From Granulicatella elegans ATCC 700633 (GTDB taxonomy: Bacteria > Bacillota > Bacilli > Lactobacillales > Aerococcaceae): 37,817 bases of DNA. The position numbers and the translations under genes were made by a program. Positions 32,546 through 37,817 of the stretch are shown in pieces. Location: contig NZ_KI391971.1 in assembly GCF_000162475.2 (NCBI RefSeq), forward strand, positions 415,421-453,237. The letters are read 5' to 3'. Below the pieces are notes generated by a model. The model was not told the origin of the DNA and ran no database searches. It worked only from the letters and a program-made list of their open reading frames with translations. Each line of letters starts with the position of its first letter. Positions within the stretch are counted from its first letter, which is position 1.

Positions 32546-34006
32546 CTATTTTTGTACCCAACAACGTCCGTCTTGAGCTAATAAGTCAAAACTTTCTTGT
32601 GGTCCAGATGAACCTGCAGGATAATTAGGGAATTGTACAGATGCCTCATTATCCCATGCTTGACGAATACAATCCACAAATTTCCATGATGCAGCAACTT
32701 CTTCCCAATGCGTGAAGTTAGTCATATCGCCTTCCATACAGTCTAAAATTAAACGTTCATAAGCTTCTGGACTATTTAAACCAAAAATCTTATCAAAGAT
32801 TTTTTCTAAATGACTTGTTTGTAATCCATATGAATTTCCAACTGCTTTTGAATTGATAACAAAGCAGAAGCCTTCTTTAGGAGTAATATGAATAGAAATT
32901 CGATTTGAAGGGCATTTTCCTTTTGTTTCGGCTTCGAATAGTGGAGAGTCTGCTTCTTTAAACACAATATCAATCACAGTTGTTTTAGAATCTAAGCTCT
33001 TACCTGTACGAACATAAAATGGAACATCTTTCCAACGTTCATTATCGATAAAGACTTTACCAGCCACATAAGTTTCCATATTAGAATCATCCGAAACATT
33101 TTGATCTTGACGGTAACCAGGTAAGTTACCATCTAAAGAAGGGCCATATTGACCTCGTACAAAATTTTTGGAAACTTCTTCAGGAGAATAGTGACGTAAT
33201 TGTTCTAATACATTAATTTTATTTTGACGAACTGCTTCAAATGATTGAGGTGGCTCCATAGCGACTAATGCTAAAATTTGTAAAATATGGTTTTGAACCA
33301 TATCTCGTAAAGCGCCACTTGTTTCATAATATCCACCACGCTCTTCAACACCTACTTGTTCAGCTAGTGTAATTTGAACATTGTCAATGTGATTGCGATT
33401 CCACATTGTTTCAAATACACGGTTTGCAAAACGAACAGCAGTAATATTTTGAATCATTTCTTTTCCTAAATAGTGGTCGATACGATAAATTTGATTTTCA
33501 TCAAAAGAATGACGTAATTGTTCGTTTAAAGTTTGAGCTGATGCATAATCTTTCCCAAACGGTTTTTCAATAATTAAACGATTATAGCCGTTCTCTGTTA
33601 ATAAAGCTTCATCTTTCAAGTGCTGAGTAATCGTTCCGAAAAATGAAGGAGCCATTGCTAAGTAGAAAATTCTGTTTCCTTCGATGCCATATTTTTGGTC
33701 TAATTTTTCAGATAATTCTTTTAATACGACATAGTGATGAGTATCCGTTACATTATGTGCTTGGTAGTAGAAGTGACTAGCAAATTCTTCTGCTTGATTG
33801 ACATCTTCTGTTAAACTTTGGACAGATTTCACAACAACTTCACGAAAATATTCGTCAGTCCATTCACGACGTGCTGTACCAATGACTGCAAAATGATTGC
33901 GGATAAATCCTTTTTGAAATAAACGAAATAGTGCTGGGTATAATTTACGACTTGCTAAATCCCCTGTTGCACCAAAAAAAGTAATTAATACTTTTTGTTC
34001 TTGCAT
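32546..34006 (-). CDS. zwf: Glucose-6-phosphate 1-dehydrogenase
   Basis: A 486-residue enzyme that oxidises glucose-6-phosphate with NADP+ in the first step of the oxidative pentose phosphate pathway. The nucleotide-binding loop GATGDLA is at residues 13-19, the substrate motif RIDHYLGKE lies in the middle, and the lengthy C-terminal beta domain is complete. The start follows AGGAGG on the minus strand. It supplies the NADPH that the disulfide-family flavoenzyme at 14114 probably uses. Single-gene unit. Confidence 0.96.
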   Translation of the reverse strand: MQEQKVLITFFGATGDLASRKLYPALFRLFQKGFIRNHFAVIGTARREWTDEYFREVVVKSVQSLTEDVNQAEEFASHFYYQAHNVTDTHHYVVLKELSEKLDQKYGIEGNRIFYLAMAPSFFGTITQHLKDEALLTENGYNRLIIEKPFGKDYASAQTLNEQLRHSFDENQIYRIDHYLGKEMIQNITAVRFANRVFETMWNRNHIDNVQITLAEQVGVEERGGYYETSGALRDMVQNHILQILALVAMEPPQSFEAVRQNKINVLEQLRHYSPEEVSKNFVRGQYGPSLDGNLPGYRQDQNVSDDSNMETYVAGKVFIDNERWKDVPFYVRTGKSLDSKTTVIDIVFKEADSPLFEAETKGKCPSNRISIHITPKEGFCFVINSKAVGNSYGLQTSHLEKIFDKIFGLNSPEAYERLILDCMEGDMTNFTHWEEVAASWKFVDCIRQAWDNEASVQFPNYPAGSSGPQESFDLLAQDGRCWVQK

Positions 34007-34038
34007 AATGAATGCCTCCTAGTTCAGATTTCTTTTCC

Positions 34039-34067
34039 AGTGTAAAATATAAAGGGAAAAATGTCTA
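34039..34067 (-). promoter_or_regulatory. Promoter of zwf
   Basis: On the minus strand TAGACA (34062-34067) and TACACT (34039-34044), spacer 17. The rest of the intergenic region to 34197 shows only a weak forward promoter, TTGCAT (34134-34139) and TTAGAT (34157-34162), for the next gene. Confidence 0.55.
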
Positions 34068-34197
34068 ATAATTGAACTGAAAATGAAATTTAATTTTGAA
34101 AAGGAAAGATAGGAGTGAAATAAAGGGCATTTCTTGCATGTAGGAAGTAAAATATGTTAGATTAAACACAATAGTTCAATTTGTAGGAGTGTATCAA

Positions 34198-34986
34198 ATG
34201 ACCATAAAAGAATTTTTGAGGATAGCAATTTTCAATCCAACACAATTATGGAAAATTATTGTAAAGCCAATGAAGTCCTCAAAACGTGTATTTTTCTTAT
34301 TAACTTTAATATTAATGTTACCAGGTATGATTCAAATGGCTGGATTATTTCACTCATTAGGGCAGGATTTAGTAGAGATTAGTCAACAAATACCAGAGTT
34401 TGAAGTGAAAAATCAGCAATTAATCACTCAAGAAAAAAACAAAGGATTTGTTTATAAAACAGATAGTTTAATTTTTGTTTTTGATGAAAGTGGAAAAACA
34501 ACTAGTGAAGATTTATTAAATGAAACCTCTTCAACAGTTCCCGTATTTGCCTTATTGAAAGATGGATTTTATTTAGAAACGAATATTAATCATCAAAAAA
34601 TTGAGTTAAGTCAGTTAGAAAATATGAATAAATCATTTTTCAAAGATATTGCTAGTACTTTTCAAAAAAATATTTGGTTAAGTTTACTGATTATTTTTAT
34701 CATGTATTTCCTATTTAATACGGTTTACTTATTCATTATTTTATGGATTGTTTCTTTCTTAGTAAAAGTTATAGCTGTATTATTTATGAAAGTTTTTATC
34801 CGTTTCCCTAAACCGATTGGTTGGCAAGTTGTTCTAGGAGCAGCTGTTTTACCTGTATTAATTTATACAGTAATTGATTTGTTAGGAATTCATTTTATTG
34901 GCCCAGGGGAGTTTATCTTTTTAGCAACTTCCTTTAATTGGGTTTTAGGTATTCGAGAATTTTTAAAAAATAATCGACCATCATAA
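34198..34986 (+). CDS. DUF1189-family membrane protein
   Basis: A 262-residue membrane protein. One helix lies near the N terminus (about residues 30-48), then an outside-facing domain of about 110 residues, then a group of three to four helices (about 158-245). This layout, with the KPMKSSKRVFF opening, fits the DUF1189 family, which includes the Bacillus YvdJ protein from a maltodextrin locus. No molecular function is known. The ATG at 34198 is chosen because TAGGAGTG precedes it; a GTG at 34189 overlaps that site. Confidence 0.7.
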   Translation: MTIKEFLRIAIFNPTQLWKIIVKPMKSSKRVFFLLTLILMLPGMIQMAGLFHSLGQDLVEISQQIPEFEVKNQQLITQEKNKGFVYKTDSLIFVFDESGKTTSEDLLNETSSTVPVFALLKDGFYLETNINHQKIELSQLENMNKSFFKDIASTFQKNIWLSLLIIFIMYFLFNTVYLFIILWIVSFLVKVIAVLFMKVFIRFPKPIGWQVVLGAAVLPVLIYTVIDLLGIHFIGPGEFIFLATSFNWVLGIREFLKNNRPS

Positions 34987-34990
34987 AATA

Positions 34991-35022
34991 AGCTGGAGAA
35001 TTTTTTGTTCTCCAGCTTTTTT
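34991..35022. terminator. Terminator between the DUF1189 and helicase genes
   Basis: Perfect 10-bp stem AGCTGGAGAA/TTCTCCAGCT with T-runs; it lies between two convergent genes. Confidence 0.92.
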
Positions 35023-35024
35023 CT

Positions 35025-36356
35025 TTATTTACTATTTTTCTTTCTTGCAGATTGACGATTTTGTTTTTTGCGTTCAATTCTTTGTTTTTGTTTAATTTCA
35101 TGTGTTAGTTTTTTCTTGTATCCAGGTTTAACATGTTTTTTCGCTTTCTTAATCATACCTTTTAAGCGAGGATCTAAGTCAGAAGTTTGGGTATTTTTTC
35201 TTTTTTCACGGCGAGAACGGTCATAACTTTCCACTAATTCGCCATTTTTTAATTCCATTGTTTCAAAAGAGATTCCTTTTGCTTCAAGCGTTTGGATGGC
35301 TTGTTCTTGGTTTGGTGTGTAGAAAGTAATGGCTTGTCCTGCTAAACCATTTCGACCAGTACGTCCAACACGGTGAATGAAAAATTCTAATTCACTAGGA
35401 ATTTCTAAATTAATAACATGAGAAACTCCTTCAATATCAATCCCTCGAGCAGCTAAATCTGTTGCAACTACATATTGATATTCCATTTGTTGAATTTGCT
35501 TCATTACACGACGACGCTCACGAGCAGGAATATCTCCATGAATGGTTGCAACTTTTAAACTTTTCTCACGTAAAAATGCTGTAACTTCATCCGCTTTTTG
35601 TTTTGTATTTACGAAAATTAACATTAAGTATGGATGACCTAATGTAATTAATTCAAATAGAACCTCTAATGGATTTTTTGTTTTCGTCACTAATAATTGG
35701 TTCGTAATCGTTGGAGAAACTAATTGTTTATTTTCTACATGAATAATTTTTGGGTTCCCAAGATATTTTTTAAGGAATGGTTTAATTTTATCTGGAATTG
35801 TTGCAGAAAATACTGACATTTGTAAATCTTTCGGCATTCTAGAAGCAATTTCATCGACGGTTTCTAAAAATCCTAAGTCAAAAGTCATATCAGCTTCATC
35901 GACAACCATCATTGTTGCCGTTTGAATAAGTAGGGCATTTTCTCGCATTAAATCGAAAATTCGTCCTGGAGTTCCAATGACAATATGAGGAGCAGTTTGT
36001 TGTAATTTTTGAACTTGGCGAAGCTTGTCTGTTCCCCCAACACATTTTTCTAAAAGAATAGGAGTAGGAGCTTCTTCGATTAATTGAGAAGTTACTCGTA
36101 CTAATTGTTCGGCTAGTTCACGACTTGGGACAGTAATGACTAATTGTAATTCTTGTTTGTCTGGATCAATTTTATGAATAAGTGGTAATAAGAAACTGTG
36201 ACTTTTTCCACTTCCTGTTTGGGATTGACCAATCACAGATTCTCCTTTTAATAATAGAGGAATAATTTTTTCTTGAATTTTAGTTGGAGTAGAAAATGAT
36301 AATTTTTCTAATGCCTGTTGTAAAAATGGTTGTAATTGATAATCTGTAAATTTCAT
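35025..36356 (-). CDS. cshB: DEAD-box RNA helicase (CshB-like)
   Basis: A 443-residue RNA helicase. Motifs in order: Q motif TPTKIQEKII, Walker A GQSQTGSGKS, motif Ia PSRELAEQL, DEAD box VVDEADM, SAT in FSATIPD, and motif VI HRVGRTGRNG. The C-terminal 60 residues are strongly basic, a likely RNA-binding tail. Length and N terminus fit CshB of Bacillus, a cold-shock helicase that helps ribosome assembly and mRNA turnover. The CshB assignment over CshA rests on length and the short tail. Confidence 0.88.
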   Translation of the reverse strand: MKFTDYQLQPFLQQALEKLSFSTPTKIQEKIIPLLLKGESVIGQSQTGSGKSHSFLLPLIHKIDPDKQELQLVITVPSRELAEQLVRVTSQLIEEAPTPILLEKCVGGTDKLRQVQKLQQTAPHIVIGTPGRIFDLMRENALLIQTATMMVVDEADMTFDLGFLETVDEIASRMPKDLQMSVFSATIPDKIKPFLKKYLGNPKIIHVENKQLVSPTITNQLLVTKTKNPLEVLFELITLGHPYLMLIFVNTKQKADEVTAFLREKSLKVATIHGDIPARERRRVMKQIQQMEYQYVVATDLAARGIDIEGVSHVINLEIPSELEFFIHRVGRTGRNGLAGQAITFYTPNQEQAIQTLEAKGISFETMELKNGELVESYDRSRREKRKNTQTSDLDPRLKGMIKKAKKHVKPGYKKKLTHEIKQKQRIERKKQNRQSARKKNSK

Positions 36357-36495
36357 GTTTTCATCTCTTTTCTATAATCTAATTTGAAGCGTTGTTATTA
36401 TACCATAGTTTTTAAGGATTTAAAAAAGAGAACCGTTAAATAATAGAAAAATCATAAAAAGTAAGCAAAAAAATTGCGTTTACATATGAAAGAGT

Positions 36496-36534
36496 GTTAT
36501 CCTTTAAATATCAAACAGTACGTATAACTGTACT
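36496..36534 (+). promoter_or_regulatory. sodA promoter region with a palindrome
   Basis: An extended -10 TGTTATCCT (36496-36504) is followed by AGTAC-8-GTACT (36517-36521 with 36530-36534), just before the AGGAGG ribosome site. The palindrome may be an operator for a metal or redox regulator, or a leader hairpin. No clear -35 box. Confidence 0.4.
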
Positions 36535-36552
36535 ATATAGGAGGAATTAATT

Positions 36553-37161
36553 ATGACTTATGAATTACCAAAATTAGCGTATGAGTTCTCTGCATTAGAA
36601 CCTCACGTGGATGCTTTAACAATGGAAATCCACCATGACAAGCACCACAATGCTTATGTAACAAACTTAAACGCAGCTGTAGAAAAACACCCAGCTTTAT
36701 TTGAAAAAAGCGTGGAAGAATTAGTAGCAGACTTAGCATCTGTACCAGAAGATATTCGTGGAGCTGTTCGTAACAATGGTGGTGGACATGCAAACCACAG
36801 CTTATTCTGGACAGTAATTTCACCAAATGGTGGTGGTCAACCTACTGGTGAATTAGCAGCAGCAATCGATACAAAATTCGGTGGTTTTGATGCGTTCAAA
36901 CAAGCATTCTCTCAAGCAGCAGCAACTCGTTTTGGTTCAGGTTGGGCTTGGTTAGTTGTTTCAAATGGTGAATTAGAAGTAGTTTCTACTCCAAACCAAG
37001 ATAACCCATTAACAGATGGTAAAACTCCAATTTTAGGATTAGATGTTTGGGAACATGCTTATTACTTAAACTACCAAAACCGTCGTCCTGATTACATTGC
37101 AGCATTTTGGAATGTAGTTGATTGGAATGAAGTAGCTCGTCGTTATGAAGCTGCAAAATAA
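36553..37161 (+). CDS. sodA: Superoxide dismutase (Mn/Fe type)
   Basis: A 202-residue enzyme that converts superoxide to peroxide and oxygen. Metal ligands are visible: His27 (in MEIHHDKHH), a histidine in [10 protein letters not shown], and the Asp and His of LDVWEHAYY. The conserved GSGWAWLVV stretch is present. The glycine-rich [13 protein letters not shown] and the GGQPTGEL region resemble manganese-using Firmicutes enzymes, though the metal cannot be fixed by eye. Strong AGGAGG site; single-gene unit with a terminator. Confidence 0.96.
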   Translation: MTYELPKLAYEFSALEPHVDALTMEIHHDKHHNAYVTNLNAAVEKHPALFEKSVEELVADLASVPEDIRGAVRNNGGGHANHSLFWTVISPNGGGQPTGELAAAIDTKFGGFDAFKQAFSQAAATRFGSGWAWLVVSNGELEVVSTPNQDNPLTDGKTPILGLDVWEHAYYLNYQNRRPDYIAAFWNVVDWNEVARRYEAAK

Positions 37162-37184
37162 TTTTTAAGAAATATTGATTTGTT

Positions 37185-37224
37185 AACTCTTTGAGATTCC
37201 AGTGGGGACTTGAAGAGTTTTTTT
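37185..37224 (+). terminator. Terminator after sodA
   Basis: AACTCTT/AAGAGTT arms around a 21-base loop, followed by seven T. Confidence 0.75.
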
Positions 37225-37241
37225 AGTATAGGAAAGTTTTT

Positions 37242-37294
37242 AATAGACTTCCCGGGATATAGTAGCAGGGGACGGCAGCAGCCCTGCCGGTCTC
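37242..37294 (+). repeat. Diverged short copy of the structured repeat
   Basis: Begins AATAGACTT and ends GGCAGCAGCCCTG plus CCGGTCTCA. The same two blocks appear in the short copy 3 at 32422-32471 at nearly the same distance (31 against 29 bases). The second block matches at 18 of 21 aligned bases with one gap, and all three mismatches are C/T changes. It can form GGCAG/CTGCC and GCAGGG/CCCTGC stems. Confidence 0.55.
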
Positions 37295-37344
37295 AAATTT
37301 TATTTGAAACAAAGTACGAAAAAAAGACAAAAAGATACTACCTA

Positions 37345-37422
37345 TGCTATAATATAAGTGGAAATTTTTTTAAATTGTCAAAGATAAAGCGTTAGTCTGT
37401 TGTCGCAGACCTAACGCTTTTT
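37345..37422 (+). ncRNA. Possible short antisense RNA at the transposase 3' end
   Basis: An extended -10 TGCTATAAT (37345-37353) points toward the transposase on the opposite strand. About 35 bases later comes a stem AAAGCGTTAG/CTAACGCTTT (37386-37395 with 37411-37420) ending in TTTTT. Promoter plus terminator would make an RNA of roughly 60 bases, antisense to the last transposase codons. No -35 box is clear, so this is tentative. Confidence 0.35.
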
Positions 37423-37817
37423 GACTATTATAAGGTTGGTGCGATTGAAGTATTTTATAGATAATTCTAAGCATTTTATGACCACAAGCGATAATAGCTT
37501 TCATTTTACTTCCTCTGCTGGAAATTCGCTGATAGAAAAGTGAAAAGGTTTCTTCTTTAGCACGTTGAACACTTAACACCGACATTACTAAGGCTTGTTT
37601 AAGATATTTATTGCCTTGCGTCGTGTGTGAAGATTTTTTTACACCGGCACTTTCGTTAGAACCTGGGCACATCCCAGCCCATGAAGCTAATTTCTTATCA
37701 GTTTTAAAATCATCAACATTTGGACCAATTTCAGCTAATATAGTGGCACAACAATTATCACTAATACCAGGAATTGTTAGAAGAAGTTGATATTCTTCAG
37801 GGAAATGTTCTAAAATA
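37370..37817 (-). CDS. IS110-family transposase, C-terminal part (runs off the window)
   Basis: The 149 visible residues include TIPGISDNCCATILAEIG, WAGMCPGSNESAG and GNKYLKQALV. These are hallmarks of the Transposase_20 domain at the C terminus of IS110-type enzymes. The N-terminal DEDD nuclease domain lies beyond 37817. The visible frame is intact and ends at 37370. Confidence 0.92.
   Translation of the reverse strand, partial: ILEHFPEEYQLLLTIPGISDNCCATILAEIGPNVDDFKTDKKLASWAGMCPGSNESAGVKKSSHTTQGNKYLKQALVMSVLSVQRAKEETFSLFYQRISSRGSKMKAIIACGHKMLRIIYKILQSHQPYNSQKALGLRQQTNALSLTI
37370..37817 (-). mobile_element. IS110-family insertion sequence, partial
   Basis: Defined by the transposase. IS110 elements lack long inverted ends, so the boundary in the 37225-37370 interval cannot be placed by eye. 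The family encodes a guide (bridge) RNA in one non-coding end; which end depends on the subgroup, and the other end is outside the window. Confidence 0.75.

Overview
This window comes from a low-GC Gram-positive coccus or rod of the order Lactobacillales. The evidence is an AT-rich genome, AAGGAGG ribosome binding sites, mreBCD, yhaO-yhaN-yhaM, cshB-like and pepF-like genes, a class A sortase, and a tRNA cluster behind an rRNA operon with no encoded CCA ends. A Carnobacteriaceae member such as Granulicatella is my best guess. That is an impression from protein style, not a demonstrated assignment.

Layout. 1-1634: end of an rRNA operon (23S 3' end, 5S) and 13 tRNA genes closed by a terminator. 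1650-4930: a patchy accessory block with a kinase-like gene, a broken methyltransferase, a nitroreductase, a SemiSWEET transporter and a second, truncated copy of the nitroreductase. 5368-8605: a SigH/ComX-like sigma factor, then the cell-shape genes mreB-mreC-mreD. 8653-14028: a YheA-like small protein, then the nuclease set yhaO-yhaN-yhaM. 14040-16216: a disulfide-family flavoenzyme with an Rrf2 regulator and a small acetyltransferase. 16229-16405: an apparent stand-alone small-RNA gene behind four 11-bp-phased response-regulator-like boxes. 16451-18883: an rRNA methyltransferase-like protein, sortase A and a LacI-type regulator. 18875-22704: a CDF metal exporter, flavodoxin, a small HTH gene, a decayed ltrA gene and a cadDX cadmium module with its own operator. 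22753-24331: a secreted FAD reductase lipoprotein. 24458-27732: an aromatic amino-acid-type ABC importer behind an elaborate leader-peptide attenuator. 27785-30198: a CLC antiporter, a small membrane protein and a cold-shock protein with a structured leader. 30229-32072: pepF. 32061-32500: a 182-bp-period tandem array of a strongly folded repeat. 32505-37224: zwf, a DUF1189-like membrane protein, a DEAD-box helicase and sodA. 37242 to the end: a relic of the same repeat family and the 3' part of an IS110-family transposase.

Several parts fit together. Redox and metal stress recur: the disulfide-family flavoenzyme with its Rrf2 regulator, flavodoxin, SodA, the CDF exporter and CadD/CadX. Envelope functions recur too: MreBCD, sortase, and the secreted reductase with WalR-like boxes. 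The least explained signals are the candidate small RNA near 16.3 kb, the attenuator near 24.6 kb with an A7 frameshift at the start of the gene it controls, and the modular repeat near 32.2 kb. All calls were made by eye from sequence; no database search was run.
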